The notes beneath the pieces are model-generated. The model had not been told where the DNA came from. It did no database searches and was given only the letters and a program-made list of their open reading frames with translations. Source: Hyphomicrobium_A sp963812795 (GTDB lineage Bacteria; Pseudomonadota; Alphaproteobacteria; Rhizobiales; Hyphomicrobiaceae). From it: a stretch of DNA of 64,000 bases. Both the position numbers and the translations under genes were made by a program. How positions within the stretch are numbered: position 1 is the first letter of the stretch; each line of letters starts with the position of its first letter. The stretch lies in assembly GCA_963812795.1 (NCBI GenBank), contig CAWEWG010000002.1, positions 1 to 64,000 on the forward strand. Reading direction: 5' to 3'. Below are positions 25,427 to 34,499 of this stretch, one piece after another.

Positions 25427-25851
25427 CGTAACGGTGTTTTCCGGCCGGTGGGACGCGTCCGTTGTAGCCGGTGGGGTGCGGCGTGCAATCGCAGATCGCG
25501 TTGGCGACCGCGGCAATAGGGGGTCGGCGGAGGGTTGTGCGCCGCAGCAAAATTTGCCGCAGAATTGAGCAGGCGGAGATCGCCGCGGGTTAACGGCAGT
25601 CGCTGCCAGCCAGCATGCTGACCTGCGAAACATGAGGATTCACGGGGCATCGGGAACTTCCCGGACACACTTCCACGAATTAACACGCTTGTTCGGGAAT
25701 TGGGCACTTGCTGCCTATGATTGAAACTTGAGCAACCCCTGATTCGGCCTTACGTTTTTAGCAAGAGCAAAAAGAAGCGACGAGGACGCGACCAAGGCGG
25801 ATCCGGCCCTTTCTTCAAGGGCGAATTCGGCAGGAACCTTGGGGGTGTCCC
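25427..25851. other. non-coding gap, divergent promoters
   Basis: It lies between the leftward acyl-ACP synthetase and the rightward small gene at 25852. Frames here are Arg/Pro-rich shadows. No repeats or RNA-like structure noticed. Confidence 0.5.
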
Positions 25852-26058
25852 ATGATTGAAGTCGTCGCAATGGTCTGCTTCATCAACGACCCGAGCAAAT
25901 GCAAGGACGTGCATCTGAACTTCGCCGCGGAATCGGTAACCCCGCAGCAGTGCATGATGTACGGCCAGATGGAGCTCGCGAAGTGGACCGGTGAAAATCC
26001 CAACTGGCAGATCCGCAAGTTCAAGTGCGGCCGCGCTGGACGCTACGCCAAGGCTTAG
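25852..26058 (+). CDS. 68-residue conserved-looking small protein
   Basis: The ATG at 25852 is preceded by TTGGGGGTGTCCC. The sequence MIEVVAMVCFINDPSKCKDV, then HLNFAAESVTPQQCMMYGQM, then ELAKWTGENPNWQIRKFKCG has four cysteines, one aromatic-rich segment and a basic C-terminus (RAGRYAKA). No membrane helix. The composition looks like a genuine folded small protein, and near-identical short proteins are common in Hyphomicrobiales without a known role. The paired cysteines could hold a disulfide or metal. Confidence 0.78.
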   Translation: MIEVVAMVCFINDPSKCKDVHLNFAAESVTPQQCMMYGQMELAKWTGENPNWQIRKFKCGRAGRYAKA

Positions 26059-26281
26059 CAGCCTGACGAGGTAGGGACGGCCAATGGCCGCGTCGGCCGT
26101 TTGCCGCCGCTCTGCCCGAAGGCTCCAACCATTCTCGCCCGGGCAGCGGGAATGGACGAGCCGCCCGATCTTCCCGCCGCTGCACCGTCCGGTGCATTGC
26201 TTATCGTGCGTTAGCCGTTGACTTGAGCGCTGCCATCGCCTCCCTTCTCGCCCGATCGTCGATCGAAGCGGGAGAGATGAG

Positions 26282-27577
26282 ATGCCGGATACGCCTGCGT
26301 CAGCGCCGAAGCTTGCTACCCTGGCCGTACATGCGGGCGCTGCCCCAGATGCCGCAACCGGCGCGCGGGCGACGCCGATCTATCAAACCACTTCCTTCGT
26401 CTTCAACGACGCCGACCACGCCGCCGCGCTGTTCGGGCTGGAAGTTTTCGGCAACATCTACACGCGGATCAACAACCCGACGCAGGCCGTGCTCGAAGGG
26501 CGCATCGCGGCGTTGGAAGGCGGCACCGCGGCACTCGCCGTCGCCTCAGGGCACGCGGCGCAGTTCCTCGCCTTCCACACGCTGCTCGAGCCGGGCGATG
26601 AGTTCATCGCCGGCCGCCAGCTCTACGGCGGCTCCGTCAATCAGTTCAATCACTCGTTCAAGAAGTTCGATTGGCACGTGAAGTGGGCCGACGCCACCGA
26701 TCCGGCGTCGTTCGAGAAAGCGATCACGCCGAAGACGCGCGCAGTCTTTTGCGAGTTGATCGCCAACCCCGGCGGCGTCCTCGTCGATCTTCCCGCCATC
26801 GCTGCCGTCGCCAAGAAGGCGGGCGTGCCGTTCATCGTCGACAACACGCTGGCGACGCCCTACCTGTGCCAGCCGAAGGAGCACGGCGCCGACATCGTCG
26901 TGCACTCGCTGACGAAGTTCATCGGCGGCCATGGCAACTCGGTCGGTGGCGTCATCGTCGACAGTGGCACCTTCGACTGGCTCGGTTCCAAGCATCGCTA
27001 CAAGACGCTGGTCGAGCCGAACGCCTCCTACAACGGCATGAAGTTGGCCGAGACGTTCGGCAACTTCGCCTTCGCCATCGCCGCGCGCGTCATGGGCCTG
27101 CGCGACCTCGGTCCGGCGATCGCGCCGCTCAACGCGTTCCTTATTCTCACCGGCAGCGAGACGCTGCCCTTGCGCATGGCACGCCATTGCGAGAACGCCC
27201 TCGCCGTCGCCACATGGCTGGAGAAGCACCCGAAAGTGGCCTGGGTGGGTTACGCCGGTCTGCCGTCGAGCAAGTACCACGACATCCAGAAGCGGCTTTA
27301 CCCCAAGGGCGCCGGCGCGGTGTTCACCTTCGGCCTCAAGGGCGGCTACGAGGCGGGCGTGCAGTTCGTGTCGGCGCTGAGGCTGTTCAGCCATCTCGCC
27401 AACATCGGCGACACGCGCTCGCTCGTCATCCATCCGGCGTCGACGACGCACCGGCAGCTCACCGACGCGCAGCGCACGGCGGCGGGCGCCGGGCCGGACG
27501 TCGTCCGCCTGTCGATCGGCATCGAGGACAAGGACGACATCATCGCCGACCTGGAGCAGGCCCTAGCGCAGGTGTGA
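26282..27577 (+). CDS. metY: O-acetylhomoserine sulfhydrylase, PLP-dependent
   Basis: The product is 431 aa. It belongs to the Cys/Met metabolism PLP family. Motifs: TRINNPTQAVLEGRIAALEG, SGHAAQFLAFHTLL, VDNTLATPYLCQP, the Schiff-base lysine in HSLTKFIGGHGNSVGG and SLVIHPASTTHRQL. The length and the long insertion before LGSKHRYKTL are as in MetY, which makes homocysteine from O-acetylhomoserine and sulfide. GGGAGAGATGAG precedes the ATG at 26282. No SAM riboswitch was recognised upstream. The hom gene of the same pathway is at 43743. Confidence 0.9.
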   Translation: MPDTPASAPKLATLAVHAGAAPDAATGARATPIYQTTSFVFNDADHAAALFGLEVFGNIYTRINNPTQAVLEGRIAALEGGTAALAVASGHAAQFLAFHTLLEPGDEFIAGRQLYGGSVNQFNHSFKKFDWHVKWADATDPASFEKAITPKTRAVFCELIANPGGVLVDLPAIAAVAKKAGVPFIVDNTLATPYLCQPKEHGADIVVHSLTKFIGGHGNSVGGVIVDSGTFDWLGSKHRYKTLVEPNASYNGMKLAETFGNFAFAIAARVMGLRDLGPAIAPLNAFLILTGSETLPLRMARHCENALAVATWLEKHPKVAWVGYAGLPSSKYHDIQKRLYPKGAGAVFTFGLKGGYEAGVQFVSALRLFSHLANIGDTRSLVIHPASTTHRQLTDAQRTAAGAGPDVVRLSIGIEDKDDIIADLEQALAQV

Positions 27578-27625
27578 TGAGTTTGCAGTTGCGCTATATT
27601 GGACGCCCGAGCTGAGGGCGCGACG

Positions 27626-28231
27626 ATGTCCAGGCTGTCATTTGTAGTGCTTGCCGGTTTGAGCCTCCTGTTGCTGTCGGCGCTGGCGGGACAGGCGGCC
27701 GACGCGCCTACGGTCGACGATCTGGTCAACCAGTTGCAGAGCAGGGGTCCGGCGCCGGGCGCAGGCAAGCCAGGCGCCGGTAAGGTTGTGAAGCGTCCGC
27801 CGACCGTCAAAGGCGGTCACAAGCTGACCAGCAAGGAGCGGCGGGACGTGGCGGAGACGGCCCGGCGCGATGCTCTGCCAACCGCCGACCTGGAGGTCTA
27901 TTTCGATTTCAACTCGGCTGCCATCACACCAGCGGCGCTTCCCATCCTCAAAACGTTGGGAGAGGCACTGTCCGATGGACGGCTTGCCGGAGGAACGTTC
28001 ATTGTCGGCGGCCACACGGACGCAAAGGGCGAAGCCGACTACAATCAAAGCCTCTCGCAGCGGCGCGCCGCGGCCGTGCGCGAGTTTCTCATCACCAATT
28101 TCCCCATCCCACCCGCCAAGCTCATGGCGATCGGCTACGGAGAGGAGCAGCTCAAAGCCGCGGACGAGCCCCTCGCCGGCGTAAACCGTCGGGTTCAAGT
28201 CATCAATTGGACGGACGTGGCCGGGAGATAA
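27626..28231 (+). CDS. OmpA-family peptidoglycan-binding protein
   Basis: The product is 201 aa from the ATG at 27626. Signal peptide (VLAGLSLLLLSALAGQAADA), a Gly/Pro/Lys-rich linker (residues 40-80), then an OmpA C-like domain: VYFDFNSAAITPAALPILKT, GGHTDAKGEADYNQSLSQRR, AVREFLI and GYGEEQL…NRRVQV. The conserved Asp (in HTDAKG) and Arg (in NRRVQV) that bind diaminopimelate are present. It probably tethers something to peptidoglycan in the periplasm. It starts 48 nt after the metY stop, with its own SD-like GAGGGCG. Confidence 0.87.
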   Translation: MSRLSFVVLAGLSLLLLSALAGQAADAPTVDDLVNQLQSRGPAPGAGKPGAGKVVKRPPTVKGGHKLTSKERRDVAETARRDALPTADLEVYFDFNSAAITPAALPILKTLGEALSDGRLAGGTFIVGGHTDAKGEADYNQSLSQRRAAAVREFLITNFPIPPAKLMAIGYGEEQLKAADEPLAGVNRRVQVINWTDVAGR

Positions 28232-28264
28232 CCTGAGGCCGGGCGCTGTCGCGCTTCCGTGGCG

Positions 28265-29284
28265 CTACTCGACCTTCCTGGACAGGCGCGCGATGCCGAT
28301 GGTCTGGCGATGCCAATCTTTGATTGGCATGGCGGGGAAGCCGCCCATGATCGCACCCGCCGCGACGTTCCGCATGACGCCGCTCTTGGCGGCGATCTGC
28401 GCGCGTGCGCCGATGGTGAGGTGATCGGCGACGCCCGTCTGGCCGCCCATCATGACACCGTCGCCGACCACGGTGCTGCCGGCGATGCCCACTTGTCCGC
28501 AGATCACGCAGTGGCGGCCGAGCCGCACGTTGTGGCCGATGTGCACGAGGTTATCGAGCACGCTGCCGGCGCCGATGACCGTGTCCTCCGTGGCACCGCG
28601 ATCGATGGCGCAGTTGGCGCCGATCTTGACGCCTTCCTCGATGACGACGCGGCCGAGTTGCAGCATGCGTTCGAGGCCCGCCGGTCCCGGCACGAAGCCG
28701 AAGCCCTGCGACCCGATCGTGACGCACGTCTCGATCTCGACGCGATGGCCGATCAACGCATGGCTGATGCAGCAGTTGGCGCCGATGCGGCAGTCGTCGC
28801 CGATCAGCACGCCGTCGCCGATGACGACATTGGCAGCGATGTGGCAGCGCTCGCCGATATCGACGTCGCGGCCGACAATGACGCCGGCATCGATCTGCGT
28901 TCCCGGTCCTATGCAGGCGCTCGGGTGGACGCTGGCGGCGGCATGCACACCCGGCACGAGTGCTTGCGGCGGATAGAACAGCCGTCCCACTTGCGCATAG
29001 GCGCGGCGTGGATCGGCGACATAGATAAGGCGGCTCTCTGCCGGGGCATGATGTGCCAGCTTGCGGCTGATGATGATGGCGCCGGCCTTGGAGGCGGCGA
29101 GCGCGCCGAGATAGCGCAGGTCGCTAAAGACGCTGATGTCGTCGGGACCGGCATTTTCGAGCGAGGCGATGTCTTGAACCGCAATCGTCTCGTGGCCGGC
29201 AGTCAGTGGCTCTGCTCCGATGACCAAAGCAATGTCCGCAAGCGAATGCGGGCCGGCGCGATGGAAAAAGCGTGCGTCGGCCAT
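28265..29284 (-). CDS. lpxD: UDP-3-O-acylglucosamine N-acyltransferase LpxD
   Basis: The product is 339 aa. An N-terminal uridine-binding domain (about residues 1-100) is followed by a left-handed beta-helix of hexapeptide repeats (from about VHPSACIGPGTQID to HLTIGARAQIAAKSGV). The catalytic His motif DNLVHIGHNV is intact and MGGFPAMPIKDWHRQ ends the helix as in LpxD. It adds the second acyl chain in lipid A synthesis. The usual neighbours (bamA, fabZ, lpxA, lpxB) are absent, so it could be a second copy or a related N-acyltransferase. Confidence 0.88.
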   Translation of the reverse strand: MADARFFHRAGPHSLADIALVIGAEPLTAGHETIAVQDIASLENAGPDDISVFSDLRYLGALAASKAGAIIISRKLAHHAPAESRLIYVADPRRAYAQVGRLFYPPQALVPGVHAAASVHPSACIGPGTQIDAGVIVGRDVDIGERCHIAANVVIGDGVLIGDDCRIGANCCISHALIGHRVEIETCVTIGSQGFGFVPGPAGLERMLQLGRVVIEEGVKIGANCAIDRGATEDTVIGAGSVLDNLVHIGHNVRLGRHCVICGQVGIAGSTVVGDGVMMGGQTGVADHLTIGARAQIAAKSGVMRNVAAGAIMGGFPAMPIKDWHRQTIGIARLSRKVE

Positions 29285-29424
29285 GCGGTTACCTTTGGCA
29301 CTCGGAAAAGATACTACGGCCGGTCTTCAACAGGGGGTGCAGCAGTCCGGCCCGGGGAAGCTTCAAACATAGACGAACGCGGGCTGCAAGGCATCAGCTC
29401 TTTGTGCCGCCCTGTATAACCATC

Positions 29425-30765
29425 TTAGACGGACTGCGCGTGAGCTACGGCGCCAGGGCTTGCGATGGCCACGAAGCCTGCGTGCCTGCGGCGGACTTCA
29501 TCGAGGTCGCTCGGCAGCGGGACACTGCGTTCCGCATCGGCGAGGACGCGGTCGGCGTGCCGGCGCAGCACCGCGACGCGTGCAGGGTCGCGTTCGCAGC
29601 CGGCGACGGCCGTCAGCACCTGCAACAGCTTGTTCAGCACCGGGGGCCTGCCAGCGGCGTTCTGACGGATCATTTGCAGCATGGCGCCGACGAGGCCGGC
29701 GTAGTCGATCATCGGCACGATGAGCGCCGCCCGGTCGTGGCGCGCGGTAACGCCGTTCGACAGCTGCGTGCCCGACAGCCTGCACAGCACGGCGCCGAGG
29801 CGGTCGAGAACGCTGATGGCCGTTTGCGGATCGTTGACGCCGGACGACAGCGCGCGCACGGCAACCTCGATGAGCTGGGCGATGGTGTAGTCGATATCCA
29901 CCTCGCCGCGGCGCTGGGGGCCGAGCGCCGTTGCATTGAGGATTGCCTCGCCGGCGCCATCGATGCGCGGCTTGATGACGGCGATGGGCGTGTTGGGAAA
30001 CACGTAGTCGCCGGGACGCACCAGCAGCCGCATGGCCGCGTGGTTGTGAAACACCCAGTCGGCGAGGCCGTCGGCATCCAATTGCTGCAGGTAGCCGCAA
30101 CGACGGTCGATGATGGGAGCGGCATCGCGCCAGAATTCTTCCGGCGGCGGCGGTTGCTGCGGCGTGTCGACGGTGAGGCGGTCGGCGGCGGCATTGACGT
30201 CGGAGCTGACGAGATCGATGACCGTATCGACGTTGATGCGCTCGGCCATGTGGGCGACGAACCAGACGAGCATCGCCACACAGACGAAGGCCAGGAGGAT
30301 CGCCACCGTCAGCGCCAGATGCGGGACGAACTCGCCTTCGCTCGGGCTGCGCACCGTGCGCAAGACCATGAGCGCGTAGACGAAGGTGCCGATGAAGGCG
30401 CCGAGGGTGATCTGGTTGCCGCGGTCGCGCGTGAAGTTGTGCAATAGCCGCGGCCCCATCTGCCCGGAGGCGAGCGAGAGCGCGGCGATGGTGATCGAGA
30501 ACACCGTGCCGGCGACGGCGATGGTCGAGGAGGCGATGGCGCCCAGCACGGCGCGCGCGCCCGCCGGGCCGCCGCGGTAGAGCCAGGCGTCCTCGGCCAG
30601 TTGCTGCGTCGATAAGGATGAGTGATCGAGGCGCACGAAGGCATAGGCGGCGACGACGCCGGCGAGCACCATCAGGCCGGGGATGACCCAGAAGGTTTCT
30701 TTCAGGTCGCTGAGCAGCTTGCGGTTGCGAGCGATCAAGGAGCGAACTCCGCGCCGGCGGTGCAT
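29425..30765 (-). CDS. DUF2254 membrane protein
   Basis: The product is 446 aa. The first 190 residues carry four membrane helices (FWVIPGLMVLAGVVAAYAFV; STIAVAGTVFSITIAALSLA; TLGAFIGTFVYALMVL; ALTVAILLAFVCVAMLVWFV). The soluble remainder contains the family patterns SGQMGPRLLHNFTRDRGNQ and ALSSGVNDPQTAISVLDRLG. The function is unknown. Reading direction and end are clear. It lies 140 nt upstream of lpxD on the same strand. Confidence 0.87.
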   Translation of the reverse strand: MHRRRGVRSLIARNRKLLSDLKETFWVIPGLMVLAGVVAAYAFVRLDHSSLSTQQLAEDAWLYRGGPAGARAVLGAIASSTIAVAGTVFSITIAALSLASGQMGPRLLHNFTRDRGNQITLGAFIGTFVYALMVLRTVRSPSEGEFVPHLALTVAILLAFVCVAMLVWFVAHMAERINVDTVIDLVSSDVNAAADRLTVDTPQQPPPPEEFWRDAAPIIDRRCGYLQQLDADGLADWVFHNHAAMRLLVRPGDYVFPNTPIAVIKPRIDGAGEAILNATALGPQRRGEVDIDYTIAQLIEVAVRALSSGVNDPQTAISVLDRLGAVLCRLSGTQLSNGVTARHDRAALIVPMIDYAGLVGAMLQMIRQNAAGRPPVLNKLLQVLTAVAGCERDPARVAVLRRHADRVLADAERSVPLPSDLDEVRRRHAGFVAIASPGAVAHAQSV

Positions 30766-31188
30766 GGCCGCCCGTCACCGCTCTAGTCCACTTCCCGACG
30801 AGCGAAAAGCCGGGATCAACCGGGCCGGCGCACTTGCCTTGGGACAACGCAGCGCTGCTGGTCCGCGCGGCGGCGGCGCGCACGGCTACTACGCCGCATT
30901 TGTTCTCGCTCCCGATAGGAATAGCGTTGAGTCCGGCGTGCGCGAATAGAGTAGCGCAAAGCAGTACCACGCCCTCGCCCGTGCACTTCAGGCACGCGAG
31001 CGTGCGCAGCATTGATGCCTGCGCTGCCACTGTTGCCCTTCTCTCCTGCCACGCTTCCCCCTGGTCGGGCGCCAATTGCGGCCGTCTACTCGTGGCGGCC
31101 CGCCGCCGAAAAACGGGGGGAGGGCAGTTGCCCGCGAAGGGCGACAAATTGTCATGACAATAGAACTACGTATTAGGGAGAAGACGCA
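30766..31188. other. non-coding gap, divergent promoters
   Basis: It lies between the leftward DUF2254 gene and the rightward EF-hand gene. Only short Arg/Ala-rich frames occur, with no start signals. AGGGAGAAGACGCA just before 31189 is the ribosome-binding site of the EF-hand gene. Confidence 0.5.
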
Positions 31189-31521
31189 ATGACCAACAAG
31201 TGGGTCGCCATTGTTTCGGTTCTGCTGCTTTCCGGAACCGTCGCCGTCGCCGACGACTGGGCTGGCAAGATGAAAACCGTCGATACCGATGGCAGCGGCA
31301 CCGTGAGCCGCAACGAGTGGAACTCGAACTCTCCAAAGCTGGGTCTTGGAGCTGCCACGCCGGAATTCACGGCCTTGGACAAGAACAACAACAACAGCAT
31401 TAGTGAGAAGGAATGGTCTACGGCGGACAAGATTGCATCGGCCTACGGCAAGTCATGCAAGTCGGCCGATAGTTCCTGGTGCCCGTGCCAGGGTAACCCC
31501 GACAAGCCTGAGTGCCAGTAA
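31189..31521 (+). CDS. secreted EF-hand calcium-binding protein
   Basis: The product is 110 aa. The signal peptide is MTNKWVAIVSVLLLSGTVAV ending near ADD. Two canonical EF-hand loops follow: DTDGSGTVSRNEW and DKNNNNSISEKEW, each with the D-x-D/N-x-S/N pattern and a final Glu. The C-terminal tail carries four cysteines (SCKSADSSWCPCQGNPDKPE CQ), likely disulfide-bonded. It probably acts as a periplasmic calcium buffer or sensor. AGGGAGAAGACGCA precedes the ATG. Confidence 0.88.
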   Translation: MTNKWVAIVSVLLLSGTVAVADDWAGKMKTVDTDGSGTVSRNEWNSNSPKLGLGAATPEFTALDKNNNNSISEKEWSTADKIASAYGKSCKSADSSWCPCQGNPDKPECQ

Positions 31522-31595
31522 CGGCCTGTGTCGTACAAGTGCGCCTCGGAATCCTGGTGTCCAAAGCAGTTCTGATTTCGAGCCTATAGCTACCT

Positions 31596-31625
31596 CGAAA
31601 CCCGGCGGGCAACTTCCGGGTTTCG
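31596..31625. terminator. hairpin between convergent genes
   Basis: CGAAACCCGG (31596-31605) pairs perfectly with CCGGGTTTCG (31616-31625) around a 10-nt loop. It lies between the EF-hand gene and the leftward MFS gene. There is no clear U-tract on either side. Confidence 0.6.
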
Positions 31626-31647
31626 GGCGGCGCGGCTGCGTCGCGGT

Positions 31648-33135
31648 TCATCGATCGGCAGCCGCGAGCGGGGGAGCGACCTCCTCCAGCGGTTTGCGCT
31701 CAGCCGCGATGCACCAGCGCGCGGCGACGCCGGCGGCGATGACCATCAACAGCGCGCCTAGCAGGTAGCCGGCGAAGACGCTGCCGCGCGAGCCCGTATC
31801 GATGAGCGCGCCCAGCAGCCAGGGACCCAGCACGCCGCCGATGCCGGTGCCGATCGCATAGAAGAAGGCGATGGCGAGAGCGCGCATCTCCAGCGGAAAC
31901 GTTTCGCTGACGGTGAGGTAAGCGGCGCTGGCGGCGGCGGAAGCGAAGAAGAAGATGATCATCCAGGCAAGGGTGAGCTGACCGGGCGTCACGGCGTCGA
32001 TGGCGAACAGGTAGCCGGTGATCGCCAGCAGCACGCCCGAGATCGCGTACGTGAAGGTCAGCATGATGCGACGGCCCAGCGTGTCGAAGAAGCGTCCGAG
32101 CAGGACCGGCCCGAGGAAGTTACCTGCCGCAAACGGGAGCAGATACCAGCCGATGTTCTGTGCCGGCACTCCGTAGAAGTCCGTGAGGATCAGCGCGTAG
32201 GTGAAGAAGATGGCGTTGTAGAAGAACGCCTGCGCCGCCATGAGACTGAGGCCCACCACGGTGCGCCGGCGCTGCGAGCCGAAGAGGTTGGTGGCCACCT
32301 CCTGCAGCGTCGTGTGGGTGCGCATGCGCAGCCGCAACTTGGGGAAGGGGCCGGACGGCAGGTGATGCCCGCCGGCGGCGACACGCGCCTCGATGCCGGC
32401 GACGATGGCGTCGGCCTCCGCAGGCCGCCCGTGGGTGATCAGCCAGCGCGGGCTTTCCGGAATCCACATGCGCAGGAAAAAGATGACGATGCTCAGCCCG
32501 CCGCCGAACAGGAAGGCGAGCCGCCAGCCGATGTCGATGGCGAACCAGCCCGGATGCAGGAGCACGATCGATCCGGCGGCGCCGATGGCAGCGCCGAGCC
32601 AGAAGCTGCCGTTGATGACGAGGTCGGTCCAGCCGCGCACGCGTGCCGGGATCAACTCCTGGATTGTGGAGTTGATCGCCGAGTATTCACCGCCGATGCC
32701 CGCGCCGGTCATGAAGCGGAAGAACATGAAGCTCCAGATGTTCCACGACAGCGCGGTGGCGAGCGTGGCGGTCATGTAGACGGCGAGCGTGATGAAGAAG
32801 AGCTTCTTGCGGCCGTAGCGGTCGGTGAGCCAGCCAAAGAACAGCGCGCCGAGCACCGCACCGGCGAGATAGGCACTTGCCGCGAGGCCGACGTCGGTAT
32901 TGGTGAAGCGTAGCGTCGGGCTGTCCTTCAGCGCGCCGGAGATGGCGCCGGCGACGGTCACCTCCAGACCATCGAGGATCCAGGTGATGCCGAGGGCGAC
33001 GACGACGAGGGTGTGGAAGCGCGCCCAGGGCAGGCGGTCTAGACGCGCCGGGATATCGGTTTCGACGATGCCAAGTGCCGCCGGCATTGGCTCCGACGGC
33101 TGAGGTTCGATACGTCGTACGAGATTGGTGGCCAC
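31648..33135 (-). CDS. MFS transporter, sugar/aromatic-acid porter type
   Basis: The product is 495 aa from a GTG at 33135, chosen for GAGAGGCGCCC directly upstream; a TTG at 33168 is possible. It has twelve membrane helices. The family signatures are GWLTDRYGRKKLFFI (loop 2-3), WIPESPRWLITHGR after helix 6, and GRFFDTLGRRIMLTF (loop 8-9). IWSFMFFRFMTGAGIGGEYS in helices 4-5 resembles the metabolite:H+ symporters. A cytoplasmic loop of about 60 residues separates the halves. The substrate is unknown. Confidence 0.88.
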   Translation of the reverse strand: MATNLVRRIEPQPSEPMPAALGIVETDIPARLDRLPWARFHTLVVVALGITWILDGLEVTVAGAISGALKDSPTLRFTNTDVGLAASAYLAGAVLGALFFGWLTDRYGRKKLFFITLAVYMTATLATALSWNIWSFMFFRFMTGAGIGGEYSAINSTIQELIPARVRGWTDLVINGSFWLGAAIGAAGSIVLLHPGWFAIDIGWRLAFLFGGGLSIVIFFLRMWIPESPRWLITHGRPAEADAIVAGIEARVAAGGHHLPSGPFPKLRLRMRTHTTLQEVATNLFGSQRRRTVVGLSLMAAQAFFYNAIFFTYALILTDFYGVPAQNIGWYLLPFAAGNFLGPVLLGRFFDTLGRRIMLTFTYAISGVLLAITGYLFAIDAVTPGQLTLAWMIIFFFASAAASAAYLTVSETFPLEMRALAIAFFYAIGTGIGGVLGPWLLGALIDTGSRGSVFAGYLLGALLMVIAAGVAARWCIAAERKPLEEVAPPLAAADR

Positions 33136-33301
33136 GGGCGCCTCTCGCGCAGACCGCAGCCGTTTCAACGAATGCGGTCACGCAGGGGTTCCCCGATGCG
33201 CGGCTGGCCATTCCACGCACGCAGACCTGCGGCTTGAGGCGTCCTTTCGTTGCGGACGCTACGCGTGCATCGTGGCGCGTTCCACGGGAAAGAGGCGCCA
33301 C

Positions 33302-34231
33302 GTGTCGAAGCTCGAGAAAGCTGTAAGCGAGATCGTCGACGAGATGCGGCAGATGCCGGATCGCGGCGAGGTGGCGGACTACATCCCTGAGCTGGCAGGC
33401 GTCGACCCCAAATCGTTCGGTCTCGTCGTCATCGATGCCGCCGGCAACGTCGTCGCCGGCGGCGACGGCGATGTGCCGTTCTCCATTCAGAGCATCTCCA
33501 AAGTCTTCACGCTGACGCTGGCGCTCGGCAAGATCGGCAATCGTTTGTGGGAGCGCGTTGGTCGCGAGCCGTCCGGCAGTCCGTTCAATTCGATCGTTCA
33601 GCTCGAGCGCGAGCGCGGCATCCCCCGCAATCCGTTCATCAACGCCGGTGCCATTGTCGTCACCGATGTGATCCTGTCGGGGCACCTGCCGCGCGAGGCG
33701 TTGGGCGAGATCGTGCGCTTCATGCGGTACCTAGCCGACGACGACACGATTATCTTCGATGCGGCGGTGGCAGCTTCCGAGCAACGCACCGGCTATCGCA
33801 ACGTGGCGCTTGCCAACTACATGAAGTCGTTCGGCGTGTTGGAGAATCCCGTCGACTACACGTTGGGCGTCTACTACCACCACTGCGCCATCGCCATGTC
33901 ATGCCGGCAACTCGCCATGTCCGGCAGGTTCCTGGCGCAATGTGGTATCCACCCTGCGACGGGCCTACCCGTGGTGACGGCCGAGCGGGCGCGGCGCATC
34001 AACGCGCTGATGCTGACGTGCGGACACTACGACGGCTCGGGTGAGTTCGCGTATCGGGTGGGGCTGCCGGGCAAGAGCGGCGTCGGCGGCGGCATCCTCG
34101 CTATCGTGCCGGGGCAGGCCTCGATCGCGGTGTGGTCGCCCGGACTGGATGCTTCAGGGAATTCGCAGCTCGGCCAATTGGCGCTCGAGCGGCTCAGCAA
34201 GCGGATGGAGTGGTCCATCTTCGGGGCGTGA
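33302..34231 (+). CDS. glsA: glutaminase
   Basis: The product is 309 aa, serine-dependent beta-lactamase-fold glutaminase (L-glutamine to L-glutamate and ammonia). The catalytic Ser-Lys is in FSIQSISKVFTLTLAL, and FNSIVQLERERGIPRNPFIN and GNVALANYMKSFG-like elements are present (here RNVALANYMKSFG). The GTG at 33302 is preceded by AAAGAGGCGCCAC. With gstI-like and glnII just downstream, the locus handles both making and breaking of glutamine. Confidence 0.92.
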   Translation: MSKLEKAVSEIVDEMRQMPDRGEVADYIPELAGVDPKSFGLVVIDAAGNVVAGGDGDVPFSIQSISKVFTLTLALGKIGNRLWERVGREPSGSPFNSIVQLERERGIPRNPFINAGAIVVTDVILSGHLPREALGEIVRFMRYLADDDTIIFDAAVAASEQRTGYRNVALANYMKSFGVLENPVDYTLGVYYHHCAIAMSCRQLAMSGRFLAQCGIHPATGLPVVTAERARRINALMLTCGHYDGSGEFAYRVGLPGKSGVGGGILAIVPGQASIAVWSPGLDASGNSQLGQLALERLSKRMEWSIFGA

Positions 34232-34295
34232 GGCCCCCCTGCGGCGCGTGACGCCCCTATGGCGCCACGCAAGGACACTTCTGGAAACGCGCGAT

Positions 34296-34499
34296 TTAGC
34301 GCTCCCAGGACTCTTCGGTTTCTTCGACAACGGCGGCATCGTGATACCAGCAGTTGCCGTACTCGACGCGCGCCAGGCGCTCGTCCTGCGCCGTGCGCGC
34401 GGTTGCGATTTGGGTCTCGCGATAGCGCCGCGGCGGCGCACGGCCGCCCGAGGGGAAAGTGTAGATCTTCGCCGTGGGGCGATGCAGTTCAGTGGTCAT
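34296..34499 (-). CDS. gstI: GstI/DUF2735-like small protein
   Basis: The product is 67 aa from the ATG at 34499. The pattern MTTELHRPTAKIYTFPSGGR … RVEYGNCWYHDAAVVEE is that of the DUF2735 family. It is transcribed divergently from glnII, 439 nt away. In Rhizobium leguminosarum a 63-residue protein, GstI, encoded upstream of and divergent from glnII, inhibits translation of glnII mRNA. Position, size and sequence type agree, so the same role is proposed. That DUF2735 and GstI are one family is from memory, not checked. Confidence 0.72.
   Translation of the reverse strand: MTTELHRPTAKIYTFPSGGRAPPRRYRETQIATARTAQDERLARVEYGNCWYHDAAVVEETEESWER

Noticed and set aside
23780..25519. Plus-strand frame of 579 codons
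   Set aside because: Antisense shadow of the acyl-ACP synthetase gene, which carries ANL motifs.
26059..26281. SAM-II or other SAM riboswitch upstream of metY
   Set aside because: I searched for the conserved core and pseudoknot pattern by eye and did not find it. A covariance-model search would settle it.
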